From DASQBT01 sp963746955 (GTDB lineage Bacteria > Pseudomonadota > Gammaproteobacteria > Burkholderiales > Thiobacillaceae), in assembly GCA_963746955.1 (NCBI GenBank), contig CAVVDR010000006.1, forward strand, positions 19,824 through 83,823: DNA of 64,000 nt. The letters are read 5' to 3'. Position numbers and translations under genes: made by a program. Numbering within the stretch: position 1 is the first letter of the stretch; each line of letters begins with the position of its first letter. Below are positions 50,094-59,104 of the stretch, piece after piece. The notes beneath the pieces were generated by a model. It made no database searches. It was not told the origin of the DNA and saw nothing but the letters and a program-made list of their open reading frames with translations.

Positions 50094-50854
50094 GACATTC
50101 TAAAACGTTGCAAGCGTCGTTTCATAAACTCCTTGGCGCGCAACCTAGCAAGCCATAATTTGGAAAACGCAGCATCGAAACAATTACGTTCCTTGACGCG
50201 GCCATCGCGGATCACCTGATCCATCGAAACAACAGAAGACGCAAATCGCTCAATATCAAGCTCAAGCATCCGTATGGAGTATTCAGAAAAGTTATTATGG
50301 TGATAACAAACGGTCCACAAACCAAAACGCATAGGCTTGAACCGCCACATCTGCTGCGGTATCCATAATGCGTCCAACCACTTGACAGGACGGCAGTAGA
50401 ACCCATCGCTAATCACACTAATGCCCAAATCCAGCAGCGCCTTTACCGTTATCGCATCAAAGGCGTGAGCCGGCGCAATCCATGCGTCGGGGCGAACCCC
50501 CTGCTCAGAAAACACGGCTAACGCCTTAACTAGTTTGTCCCGCTGAACGTCATAGGGCAAACCAGCGAATTCGCTGTAGGAATTGAAACCCATAAGGCCG
50601 GCGTGGCGCGTTTCATACAGATGTTGGTAGCCATGGAGTGCAATGCTCCAACCTTGCGCTTGCCAGGTGCGAACACAATCCCAGAAATCTGCTCGTGCTG
50701 GCTGGACCATCAGTTTTGGATCGAGGTTATCCGGTACTACTGCAAGAATGGGCTTGATCTTGTGCACCGCCAGAACTGGCTCAATGCGTACCCAAATCGT
50801 CCAGTTCATCGTTGGACAGATATCATCGAAACGCACCAGATACTGCGCGCTCAT
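50090..50854 (-). CDS. DUF2334 polysaccharide-deacetylase-like protein
   Basis: 254 residues. LVRFDDICPTMNW (metal Asp), PILAVVPDN, IALHGYQHLY (metal His pair) and WIAPAHAFD follow the DUF2334 branch of the NodB deacetylase fold. It may remove acetyl groups from the EPS during assembly. No signal peptide, so cytoplasmic. Intact, between two damaged genes. Confidence 0.85.
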   Translation of the reverse strand: MSAQYLVRFDDICPTMNWTIWVRIEPVLAVHKIKPILAVVPDNLDPKLMVQPARADFWDCVRTWQAQGWSIALHGYQHLYETRHAGLMGFNSYSEFAGLPYDVQRDKLVKALAVFSEQGVRPDAWIAPAHAFDAITVKALLDLGISVISDGFYCRPVKWLDALWIPQQMWRFKPMRFGLWTVCYHHNNFSEYSIRMLELDIERFASSVVSMDQVIRDGRVKERNCFDAAFSKLWLARLRAKEFMKRRLQRFRMS

Positions 50855-50992
50855 AAATTACCACCATGCACTCCAAGAGAACGCCGGTGCGGATCAGCAA
50901 CCAAACCAGCGTTACTCAATGTCGCGCTTCATTCCTGGATTCGCCAGATATTTTTCCACTCGATACAATTCATGGAAAACCGCTCCTTACCG

Positions 50993-51821
50993 TCACAGTC
51001 GGGTAAATACCAACTGATTGCACCCCAATCCCCCGGCGCAGGTTGTCAGTTCATCCAAACGAAACCCCCTATCCCGATAGAAATTGAAAATCTCTTCCGG
51101 CTTCGCCACCTCGAACGGATAACCGCCGACCCAGTCGACCACGTCGCGCCATGGCGACATGCCGCGAAAACGATTGCCATAACTTCTTGCGGTTGCACCC
51201 GGCTGCCCTTTGAGCACATCCCGCACCATCGTTGGCCCCCATAATCGCACGAAAGCCAAGAGAAGCACTCCTGTGCGCAACGGCTCAGCCGCAGCACAAT
51301 AGGCTTTTTTGATTTGCTTCCATATGACGCTCGCCCGTCCCTGGTCGTTATAAATCGCAATGAATAATCTTCCACCCTCTGCAACCAAGGGCGCAACGTT
51401 GCCCAGTGCCTCCCACATCGCTCCACGTGTGATGCAGCACACCCCAGCTATAGACCACATCGAACCTTCCCATCCGCGACAGGTAATCACTATCCAACGC
51501 AGAACCCTCCTCGATAATCCATTGCATGTCTTCCGGAAAATATCGCCGCCTGAGTTCCAGGGTGCAGCCCACAGACCTGGGGTCGTAGTCGAAAGAATGC
51601 ACCGTTGCTCCCAGCCGACGTGCTACCAGACTGAACAACCCAGAGCCGCAGCCAACATCAAGAAAGCTTTTCCCCTTTAAAGCACTCACACCAAGCATTT
51701 TGCACAACGATTCTTCCGCTTGCCTAATGCGCTCATCGTCCAATACTTCCAGAAACCGTGCCCAGTTGGCACCAAACTCGAATCGCTCTCCTTGCAAAAC
51801 TTCTGTGGCATGCCCTGTCAT
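50993..51821 (-). pseudogene. Class I SAM methyltransferase with one frameshift
   Basis: FLDVGCGSGLFSLVARRLGATVHSFDYD (motif I), IIEEGSALD and VVYSWGVLHHT read in one frame; after an extra T near 51427 the protein resumes in another as GAMWEALGNVAPLVAEGGRLFIAIYNDQG and ends GLGCNQLVFTRL. Repaired, it is about 275 residues, a small-molecule or sugar methyltransferase. The 138 bases before the DUF2334 gene hold nothing I recognise. Confidence 0.82.
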
Positions 51822-51904
51822 CCCAAAGTCCCCCCGCTTATTAAATGATTTCTGCTACTGTCTTCAAATGATGTAACCCCGACAAAAAACTAAGACTTGC
51901 TTCT

Positions 51905-52955
51905 CTTCATTATTGAGACTTCCATAACTCATGACATTACCAGAGCGTAGCCTGCATCCAGCAAGCGGCGATGATCGAGGGGCGTTTTTGAGCGCTCTTG
52001 AGTTTGTTTCGGGCACTCGTTTGCAACTCGGCGAGGTTGTTTGGACAGTAGTTCGCCAACGCGTGGCGCTTGAGCCATGCCCACAGGTATTCGACAGGGT
52101 TGAGGTCGGGCGCATACGGCGGCAGAAAGGCGATCTGGATATGCCCATCCAGCGTGTCGAGATAATCGCGGACCAGGCGGCTGCGGTACGCCTTCAAGCC
52201 GTCCCAGATCACCAGCAGCGGCTGCCTCAAGTGCGCCTTGAGCGCTTTGAGGAATGCGACGATCTCTTCCTTCTTGATACTGCCCTCGTGCAGCCTGAAC
52301 AAACAGTTGCTGCGCGTGAGTCCGGCAATGACCGAGACATGGTTCCAGTTGAAGTGAAACTGGATGACGGGCGTCTGCCCCTTGGGCGCCCAAGTGCGCA
52401 TACGGGTCGGGCGCTCGCTGATGCCCGATTCGTCGACAAAGACGATCAGTCTGCCTTCTCGCTGCGCTTTTTTTTAAGCGCAGGCCAGGTGCGTCGCTTC
52501 CATGCGCGCACCGCATCCTCGTCCCGCTCGATCGCACGCTTCTCGGGCTTTTGTGGGCTGAAACCCAGCGCGCCCAGGATGCGCCAGAGCTGCGTCTGGC
52601 CAAAGCGCACGCCATGCAGCCGCTCGATGACCACACCCACGCGCTTGAGTGTCCAAAGCTCGGTGCCAAAGCCGTGTTCGGTCGGGCTTTGCAGGAGAAC
52701 AGCACGTACTTGCCAAGTTGCGCCGCGTCCAGCCGGGCAGGACGCCCGGGATCGGGACGGCACGCAGCGCATCAATGCCCCCCTCATCAAGCAACGCCTT
52801 CCAGGTGTATACGGTCTGCCGTGCCACGCCGACAGCTTCGGCCGCTTCTGCGCACCCTTGCCCGCCAGCAGCATGCGTCCGGCTCGCAAGCGCTTCTTAC
52901 CGCGTCGCTCAATCGTTTCTGCCACGTCATGTCTCCCAGTATCAATACCCGAAGT
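51905..52955 (-). mobile_element. IS630-family insertion sequence (approximate ends)
   Basis: The transposase fragments at 51937-52925 define the element. Imperfect inverted repeats flank them: on each outward strand GTCATG, then AGT.TCAATA, then GAAG.GA, with 2-3 base spacing differences, near 51905-51937 and 52927-52957. IS630 elements target TA dinucleotides; exact boundaries were not resolved. It separates the methyltransferase and FemAB-like genes of the EPS locus. Confidence 0.7.
51937..52925 (-). pseudogene. IS630-family transposase, several frame changes
   Basis: GTG 52925 starts VAETIERRGKKRLRAGRMLLAGKGAQ; the helix-turn-helix continues in a second frame (VARQTVYTWKALLDEGGIDAL) and a third (YVLFSCKARPNTA), returning to the first for LWTLKRVGVVIERLHGVRFG..PALKKK. 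At a run of eight A's (52466-52473) the frame moves back by one to REGRLIVFVDESGISERP (first catalytic Asp), VIWDGLKAYRS and PPYAPDLNPVEYLWAWLK (second Asp and the Glu). The A-run has the form A-AAA-AAG in frame, a slippery site, but the other breaks show decay or sequence error. Confidence 0.8.
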
Positions 52956-53091
52956 GAGACATGCAAATCTGGAAGAAGTTGTCATGTGTTTAGGAAATAT
53001 CAATAGTATTCAGGAAAACGCGCTCGCACCGTTCCCACCAGTTCGAAGCAGGCGAGAAAGACGGATTCTTTGAACCCCGCTGCCCCACCCA

Positions 53092-53892
53092 TCATCTGCC
53101 CAACAGCCGTTTTGCAGCAAGTGCGACGCCACCAACTAGCGAGGCAGCATAAACACAATTAAACTCAATCGTTTTCCTCCCTCCAAATTCTTCCTTGAAC
53201 TGATTAATTCTTTGCTTTTCGGCATCACCCGATTCTGGCGGTGACCAGCCACCAAAATCATAAGTGTGAAAACTGGAGGTCTTGAACTCCAAAATATCGT
53301 GCCAGTGCAAATGGCGATTCACCCGCCCAACAAGATTCCGCTGACCGCTGTCTAACCCACGAAATAGGGATGCTGAATAGAGCAGTCGGGCCCGTCCCAT
53401 GGTGCAATAATAGGCATGCCAGATCAGGGTTTCCTCACCGCGCACAATGCGTGAAAGGACAAGCGTACCTGCACGACACATGCGCTCAAGGCTAACGGAA
53501 TCCTGTACAAGCAACCCTTTTTGCTGTGCAAACACAGCGTAAAACGACCAGAATGCGTCAAGCAACCCGCCCGGCTGCATAATGTGTTCTGCCACGCACC
53601 CGTCGCTTTTTTCCGACCGCCGAATTTCGTAGCGCGTGTCCTTTTTTATAGCCGATAGCAATGATTCCTTCGACTGTGTCAAATCCACCAGTAGAGTAGG
53701 GAAGGGCTCGCAGACAACTCCAGGCACAGGGGCTCGGCGCTGTCGCGAGATTATAATGTCTGCGTCGCGGGTTGGTGACTCATCAAACCAGACCTCACAG
53801 TAGCGTAGGCCATACTTGCGGAAAATAATCAGACGCCACTCCCGGCGATACGGGCTTGTGATCGCTGATACACATAGATTCTGTTTCCCCAA
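53092..53892 (-). CDS. FemAB/GNAT-like transferase
   Basis: 266 residues with the FemAB-like pattern used by exopolysaccharide loci: LVDLTQSKESLLSAIKKDTRYEIRRSEK, FWSFYAVFAQQKGL, RARLLYSASLFRGL and YDFGGWSPPES..INQFKEEFGG near the end. It likely transfers an aminoacyl or acyl group to a sugar or lipid-linked intermediate. The annotated ATG (53892) overlaps the upstream methyltransferase by 64 bases; a GTG seven codons later is an alternative. AT-richer than core genes. Confidence 0.75.
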   Translation of the reverse strand: MGKQNLCVSAITSPYRREWRLIIFRKYGLRYCEVWFDESPTRDADIIISRQRRAPVPGVVCEPFPTLLVDLTQSKESLLSAIKKDTRYEIRRSEKSDGCVAEHIMQPGGLLDAFWSFYAVFAQQKGLLVQDSVSLERMCRAGTLVLSRIVRGEETLIWHAYYCTMGRARLLYSASLFRGLDSGQRNLVGRVNRHLHWHDILEFKTSSFHTYDFGGWSPPESGDAEKQRINQFKEEFGGRKTIEFNCVYAASLVGGVALAAKRLLGR

Positions 53893-54503
53893 TCAGCCTC
53901 AAAATCGCCTGTTTTAATAAATGCGCCCGTTTTGATCACTGTCTCGTGACAAACCGGATTGCAGTAGATAATCGTGAAATCCTGTTTCGCAGACAGCGAA
54001 TGCATCAGATTATTCATAACCTGCTCCATGATCTGCTGAGGAAATGGGTTGTAAAAGTACAAATGGCTGTACAGGCTATAGTCATGAAACTCTCTAGCGT
54101 CCATGCACTTAACTTCACAGCGGGTATCGCCTAACCGATCAAAGTTTTGCGCTGCAATAGATGCCACTTTATTGGAAAGCTCCAGGCCGGTAATCCGCTT
54201 AAATGGAAACTTCCGCATCAGGCGCATCGCACTGCCTTTACCACATCCAAGATCAATAATGCTGTGATTGGACGTAATGCCGTGAAGTGACAATACCTTT
54301 TTTAAAAAATGATTTCCGGAAGGCGTTGAGTTATGCGATTCAACAGGATTCAGGCCCGCTTGTTCAGATGTCATTAGGGTTTCGAAATCCAGCCCTCGCA
54401 CCCGATCAAATTCTCTGATTATTCTTTTAGCAAGCCGCGTATTGACCCCTGTATTGTGCATCTTCAAATGGACCCATAAACTGATTTGCGAGTTATTCAT
54501 CAT
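53829..54503 (-). CDS. Class I SAM-dependent methyltransferase
   Basis: 224 residues. SIIDLGCGKGSAMRLMRKF is motif I, RITGLELSNKVASIAAQNF motif II-like and YFYNPFPQQIMEQVMNNL the catalytic-loop region. The substrate is probably an EPS sugar or a lipid intermediate. MM at 54503/54500 are equivalent starts. AT-rich relative to the core genes, which hints at transfer. Confidence 0.8.
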   Translation of the reverse strand: MMNNSQISLWVHLKMHNTGVNTRLAKRIIREFDRVRGLDFETLMTSEQAGLNPVESHNSTPSGNHFLKKVLSLHGITSNHSIIDLGCGKGSAMRLMRKFPFKRITGLELSNKVASIAAQNFDRLGDTRCEVKCMDAREFHDYSLYSHLYFYNPFPQQIMEQVMNNLMHSLSAKQDFTIIYCNPVCHETVIKTGAFIKTGDFEADWGNRIYVYQRSQARIAGSGV

Positions 54504-54513
54504 TTTCGTATTG

Positions 54514-55197
54514 CTATCGCCTAGCTTCAAAAAAAATGTTGGGATTTGCAATAGAGGAACCCCTCCTGCCCAGAACATACCTGATCGAGCTTTTTATGAA
54601 ATTATTAAACCCCTTGCGATGCCAAGCCACAAATGCTCTTAACTCATTCCGTAAGACAACGAAATTATTAGCCAATAGCAATTGAGTCAGGCGCCTTTGT
54701 GAAAAACTCTGCAAATGTCCCCAACGATGGAGGATTCGCCACAGTGAGGACACATTACGCGAGAGTCGATCAGATTTTCATTAGCAGGCACTGTTCCGAT
54801 AAAACGCCCCTTGGTTTCAGCACACGCTTGACCTCCCCTAAAGTTGCGTTCAATACGTCGTCGGTTCGATGCTCCAGCACTTCGGTCATTATCACGACGT
54901 CGAATTGACTATCCGGAAACGGGATGTTCTGAGAAAAACCAACCTGGGCACGATTACAAGTTAGCATTGTTTACGGACACTATCAATGGCCTTTTCACTG
55001 GGATCCAAACAACTCACCACAACTCCCTTCTGTCGCAAAACGTCTTCTAGCCCGCCACGACCCACACCGATGTTAAGCACACTCATTCCTGGTGTTGTCC
55101 GTTGCGCGAGAAATTCGTAACGTGGGAGAGCATTAGCAAAGGGATCACCAATGCCGTCTTCATTTTGGAAATGTTCCCAAATTTTCGTTTGATCCAA
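54514..55197 (-). pseudogene. Class I SAM methyltransferase, at least three frame changes
   Basis: Frame 1 gives ATG 55197, EFLAQRTTPGMSVLNIGVGRGGLEDVL (motif I) to SEKAIDSVRKQC; frame 2 resumes with VGFSQNIPFPDSQFDVVIMTEVLEH and VKRVLKPRG; frame 3 RFIGTVPANENLID; then CG[E]VFHRWGHLQSFSQRRL to the end. Breaks are near 54963, 54800 and 54735. The complete domain set is still present, as in UbiG/ubiE-like EPS methyltransferases. Confidence 0.8.
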
Positions 55198-55209
55198 CTT
55201 AGAACCTCT

Positions 55210-56538
55210 TTATCTTTTGTACCGAATCATAAACCAACAAAGAAACATTGAAACCATGTACATGAAAGCGGTTCCGAGGACAAGGCCATTTATACCGAGC
55301 CACGGTACAATGCTGAAATTTGTTACCACCTTAGCAATGAGATTGACGCACGCAACCAATACGATTGCCCGATACTTCCCTTGGCTCACTAAGAGAGAAA
55401 CTTGTACCAGATATGCGAAATAGAATGGCAACTGCGCCAAGCTATAGCGAAAGACTTCTGCTACGGCCTGTGTATCCCGTGCCTTGAATGCGCCGCGCTC
55501 AAAGAGGAGTTTCACTGCCCAAGGTGCCAGCCACAAGCCGATTATCATGCTAACCACGCCTGCCACAAACATAATGAGCATCCATTGGGTGACAACACGC
55601 GGCAACTGCCCCCCACCTTGCGCTTGAGCCTTGGAGAAAACAGGCAGTGTTGCCCGCCCCACCGCTGTTGCACCCAAGCCAAGAATTAACGCAAGAATTC
55701 GGTTTGCGTAATTAAGCGTGGCAATGGTTCCCATATCTAAATGCGCGGCAAAGAATTGGTCGATAATACCGATGACGCTCATTAGCGCCTGACCAGCGAG
55801 CATAATGCCAAAACCATGCCAGTAGGCAGGCCATTGCGGTGATTGCATGGTAAAGCGCGGCACACTGATCTCGCCGCTCCGTGCGAGAAGGCCAGCAAGG
55901 CAGCTCAGATGAAAGACAAAACCGGTAACAGTGCCCCATACCAGCGGCACCGTTCCGCCACCGTGAAAGACCAGCAGCGCTATCAAAATCGTTAGGGCGG
56001 GTACGCCTTCCAGCAGAGTATTGGCGTGCCGCCCTGCAGCCAACATCCATGCGGAAAAGAAGCTGATGAGTACGCCTAGCGGGAGCAACATGACCAAAAC
56101 GGGCGCCAAGTGTAAGGCAATAAACAAAGTGGTAGGCGGGAGCCCCGTCCAGGAAAATCGTAGCAGAACCGGCAGGCCAAGGCACGCCAATATCGCCAGC
56201 GCCACGCTGAGCAACAGGACATGACCGAGAAGCTCTGCCCGGAACTGAGGGAGTCCCGCGGATGCTTCTTGCCGTGTACGGGCCACCATTGGCAACAGCA
56301 CAAACGAGAGAACAGTGAACCAAAGGCTGACCGGCAAGAGCACTACGTTTGAGACAAAAAGATAGGCGTCGACATCTGCGGTGACACCATAACGGTAAGC
56401 AATCGCCATCTCTTTAGATGCCCCGGCAAGTTTGCCGAGAAAGACGAACATTGCCACCCAAGCCATACCTCGAGCAATGGCGTGATGATCAGGATGCGCA
56501 TTGTAAAGGCGCTCGCGAATTGCACCGAGTGCCTTCAT
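55210..56538 (-). CDS. MurJ/MviN-like oligosaccharide flippase
   Basis: 442 residues, about 13-14 hydrophobic segments, of the MVF branch of the MOP superfamily. FLGKLAGASKEMAIAYRYGVTADVDAYLF at the start and FSKAQAQGGGQLPRVVTQW, LFERGAFKARDTQAVAEV in the middle resemble MurJ (FLGxxxR..A, GAF....T). In this locus it most likely flips the lipid-linked EPS repeat rather than lipid II. Intact. It is the first large gene of this minus-strand EPS run. Confidence 0.88.
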   Translation of the reverse strand: MKALGAIRERLYNAHPDHHAIARGMAWVAMFVFLGKLAGASKEMAIAYRYGVTADVDAYLFVSNVVLLPVSLWFTVLSFVLLPMVARTRQEASAGLPQFRAELLGHVLLLSVALAILACLGLPVLLRFSWTGLPPTTLFIALHLAPVLVMLLPLGVLISFFSAWMLAAGRHANTLLEGVPALTILIALLVFHGGGTVPLVWGTVTGFVFHLSCLAGLLARSGEISVPRFTMQSPQWPAYWHGFGIMLAGQALMSVIGIIDQFFAAHLDMGTIATLNYANRILALILGLGATAVGRATLPVFSKAQAQGGGQLPRVVTQWMLIMFVAGVVSMIIGLWLAPWAVKLLFERGAFKARDTQAVAEVFRYSLAQLPFYFAYLVQVSLLVSQGKYRAIVLVACVNLIAKVVTNFSIVPWLGINGLVLGTAFMYMVSMFLCWFMIRYKR

Positions 56539-57136
56539 TGGATAACGTAGGGAGAGCGGTATTTATGGAACATCTTGATAATTGACTTCTGCTCGTTCCC
56601 CATGGTCGAACTCACTCCGCAGAACACGGTCACGTTCAAGGCTCTTCCCTTACCCAGGAAAGATGGGATCAGACACTCATGGCACTCGGTTAAGCCAAAC
56701 ACCCCAGAAATCATGGTAATACATGTGACCTCCCTGTTTGACGGTCCGGCTCAACCTGCGGGATGCGATGAGTACAACCTGCATCAACACGGCCAGGCCA
56801 GCCAGACCGGAAATAATTGGCACCATGCAATCGGGAGTGTAGCGGACTCACCCACATGGGTTGAAGCCTATCGAATGGCTCCGAGGCCAGCGTTCATGGG
56901 GTATTCCAATAGGTGATGAGCGGTCAACTGAGGAATCAAGCGCGCTTATCCGGTTTGCACCCATACCGCACTAGGCTTGGTGTTTAGCCGGCCTAATATC
57001 CGCTACCCTGTGCGACAACCCGATTGGCATGGAATCAAGGACCATAGAGCTTAAACTTCTTCACTCATTTACCTGTTCGAGGGCAAGCGCGTTTCTTTTC
57101 AAGACCGAGAATCCAGAAGATCAGGCAACAGTCTCA
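56539..57136. other. Intergenic region between EPS locus and TA island
   Basis: Apart from a 49-codon ORF at 56677-56826 (-), I see no gene. The region should contain the promoter for the minus-strand EPS operon starting at 56538. Confidence 0.4.
56677..56826 (-). CDS. Possible 49-residue membrane protein
   Basis: ATG 56826 opens an ORF with a hydrophobic segment MVPIISGLAGLAVLMQVVLIA, a basic patch ASRRLSRTVK and a short tail MYYHDFWGVWLNRVP. The topology would be a single helix with a positive cytosolic side. No clear ribosome binding site and no family known to me. It lies on the EPS strand 138 bases upstream of the flippase, so it could be a small EPS-associated protein or chance. Confidence 0.3.
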   Translation of the reverse strand: MVPIISGLAGLAVLMQVVLIASRRLSRTVKQGGHMYYHDFWGVWLNRVP

Positions 57137-57628
57137 TCAATCAATCATCCCTTCATAGCGAGCATTGATTCGTCGGACAATTGCGTCCAGTGAAGCTTGC
57201 AGCGCCGGTATGAATTCGTGAGCTGCGCTCAGCGAGTCCACCGATTCACTTGGATTCTTCACATATTCACGAATCATGCGGTTGCGCAGTTTTCTAATCG
57301 CGGCCCAGCCATCTGCCGATCCGATCAACCCAAGGCGCTCGGCACGATCCAGATTTTCGATCATGGTGCCAGGGATTTCTTCCATAAGAATCATGAAGGC
57401 CGGCAAAAGCTTGTCGCCCAATGTGTCCTGAAGTCACCCAAACCGTGCCACGAAGGCATCCACGCGCTCCGCAAGAGCATCATTCTCAAGCAGGGATTCG
57501 ATTGCCACTGGCGTGAGAGGGGTGGCGAATAGTTTCCCGTCTGTCCGCTGAAGGTATTGCGCTTCCAGGCGGCAAACTTGAACCAGCGAGCGAATGCGTT
57601 CTGCCGTTCCGGGTTCAAACTGAGTCAT
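57137..57628 (-). pseudogene. HEPN-domain toxin homologue with nonsense codon and lost catalytic His
   Basis: A 163-codon frame homologous throughout to the intact HEPN gene at 58146. It is split by an in-frame TGA at 57434-57436 exactly where the intact copy has Arg (GRFG-R-LQDTVGDK there, ARFG-stop-LQDTLGDK here), as a CGA to TGA transition would give. The catalytic motif R-x4-H (RNQMVHEY in the intact copy) is RNRMIREY here, so the His is lost as well. ATGA overlap with the nucleotidyltransferase gene upstream is kept. Confidence 0.85.
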
Positions 57629-57924
57629 ATCCGTATTCCATATTGTCGGGCAATATCGTGTATGGGCTGGTGAAGGGTCTCCGGGGTGACTAGCACCACA
57701 TCTACGCGCCGCCCTCCCAGCTTGCGCTCGATCAGCGCCGCAAGCCGAGCTGCCTTTAAGGCGGGGCGGGCAACGCTGTCAGACAGTGTCACCAAGAGAT
57801 CGATATCACCGCCGCGGGATAAATCATCCAGTCGGGACCCAAAAAGCGTTACTTCGACCGAAGGGCCGAATTCGCTAATGGCGGTTTCACGTATCAATCG
57901 AATTTGTTCAGGGGTTAGACGCAT
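57625..57924 (-). CDS. Minimal nucleotidyltransferase (MNT), module 1
   Basis: 99 residues: MRLTPEQIRLIRETAISEFG, then the polymerase-beta core VTLFGSRLDDLSRGGDIDLLV with GS and DxD, then RRVDVVLVTPE with the third acidic residue. Such MNT proteins neutralise a partner HEPN RNase, in studied systems by AMP-ylating it. The partner gene downstream is dead, so this would be an orphan antitoxin. ATG 57924 matches the start of the paralogue at 58921. Confidence 0.85.
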   Translation of the reverse strand: MRLTPEQIRLIRETAISEFGPSVEVTLFGSRLDDLSRGGDIDLLVTLSDSVARPALKAARLAALIERKLGGRRVDVVLVTPETLHQPIHDIARQYGIRI

Positions 57925-58145
57925 GGTTTCCAACGATCCATCGCCTGGATTACCATGCCCTTACAGGGCTCGCAATAACGGCCCCACGTGGCCGTCGCGG
58001 ATGGCTTTCAGCAGGAAATCGGAAGCTCATGTTTGAGTCGGTTGGACTGACGTGTAACCGTGACATTCTATTACATTCGGGCGTTATACAGGCAAGTCAA
58101 ACAGGCGTTGAAGGTACGGGTCATTCAGGATGCAAAGGCTTTGTA

Positions 58146-58625
58146 TTACACCAAGCCTCGCCGTGTGATTTCGGTAATCATTTTGTCGGCTGAGGCAATG
58201 AGTGTCGATACAAAAGTATGGCCAGATTGCAGTGCGCTGGTGAGCACGACAGGGTCTTCAACGTATTCGTGGACCATCTGGTTTCTGAGATTGCGCATGG
58301 TCATCCATTCGTCAGCCGAGCTGATCAGCCCCAAGCGTTCGGCTTGGTCAAGGTTGTCGATCACCGCGGCTGGTCTTTCGCCCAGCGCGGTCAAAAGCAT
58401 GGGTAGCAGTTTGTCGCCCACGGTATCTTGCAGGCGGCCAAATCTGCCCACAAAAGCTTCCACCTGCTCAGCCAAGTCGGGGTCTGCCTCGAGCTGACTT
58501 GCCTGCGCCAGGGTGAACGCGTTCGCAAACAGGCGCTGGTCGGTGGTAGCGAGGTGTTGGCATTCTTTGCGCACGACGCGAGCCAAAAATTGCAGACGCA
58601 CTGCGATTGCGGGTTCCACCGTCAT
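58146..58625 (-). CDS. HEPN-domain protein, module 2 (putative toxin RNase)
   Basis: 159-residue helical protein. RNLRNQMVHEYVED carries the HEPN R-x4-H active-site motif. LDQAERLGLISSADEWMTMRNLRN is the family helix. It overlaps the upstream MNT gene by four bases (ATGA), the same plan as module 1. Predicted to cut RNA when released from the MNT partner. Both genes of this module are intact. Confidence 0.83.
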   Translation of the reverse strand: MTVEPAIAVRLQFLARVVRKECQHLATTDQRLFANAFTLAQASQLEADPDLAEQVEAFVGRFGRLQDTVGDKLLPMLLTALGERPAAVIDNLDQAERLGLISSADEWMTMRNLRNQMVHEYVEDPVVLTSALQSGHTFVSTLIASADKMITEITRRGLV

Positions 58626-58921
58626 AGCAAGCGCCCCTCTTTGAATGCAATATCGTGGATGGCCAGGTGCATGAGATTAGGCGCGCTGAGCAGCACGTCC
58701 ACCTTGCGGCCAGACATGGCGCGGGACACGAGTGCGGCCAACTGTGCGGCCATCAGTGCGGGATTGTCTATTGGCTCAGGCAATTCGAGCATCAGGTCAA
58801 GATCGCCCCCATGTGCTGCGTCATCCAGTCGGGAGCCAAAAACGCGCACGCGCGATTGATCCCCGCCCACTTGCCTGGCAAGTTGGCGAATAAGGTTTGT
58901 TTGCAACTCGGTGAGCCGCAT
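58622..58921 (-). CDS. Minimal nucleotidyltransferase (MNT), module 2
   Basis: 99 residues, paralogue of the gene at 57625: MRLTELQTNLIRQLA, VRVFGSRLDDAAHGGDLDLML and RKVDVLLSAPN. GS, DxD and the third Asp are intact. Predicted antitoxin to the HEPN gene that follows. ATG 58921 lies two bases after the stop of a truncated C-methyltransferase tail, so it may borrow upstream transcription. Confidence 0.87.
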   Translation of the reverse strand: MRLTELQTNLIRQLARQVGGDQSRVRVFGSRLDDAAHGGDLDLMLELPEPIDNPALMAAQLAALVSRAMSGRKVDVLLSAPNLMHLAIHDIAFKEGRLL

Positions 58922-58923
58922 GA

Positions 58924-59104
58924 TTATTCCTTGTGGACCTTCAGACTCGGTATGGACGTGACAAATTGTCCGCCCCATTCGTGGGTATAGGCAAGCTGCA
59001 TTATCACTTCGTCCAGCAGGTTCCAGGGCAGGATCACGACATAGTTGGGCCTGAAATTCTTGAGCTGCATTTCGTCCACAGAGAAAATGTACTCCTCGGC
59101 GCTT
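58924..59104 (-). pseudogene. C-terminal fragment of a sugar C-methyltransferase
   Basis: About 60 codons ending in TAA read NFRPNYVVILPWNLLDEVI and GGQFVTSIPSLKV, which is the C-terminal signature of SAM-dependent sugar C-methyltransferases (the Methyltransf_14 domain of NovU/TylCIII-like enzymes). There is no start and no methyltransferase core; the 5' part is replaced by the HepT gene, whose stop directly abuts it. Confidence 0.8.

Noticed and set aside
57434..57436. Selenocysteine or recoding at the HEPN TGA
   Set aside because: The aligned residue is Arg, not Cys, and no SECIS-like hairpin is apparent just downstream.
57391..57451. Frameshift as the cause of the split HEPN gene
   Set aside because: Both halves are in the same frame and align codon for codon with the paralogue; a single TGA replaces an Arg codon.
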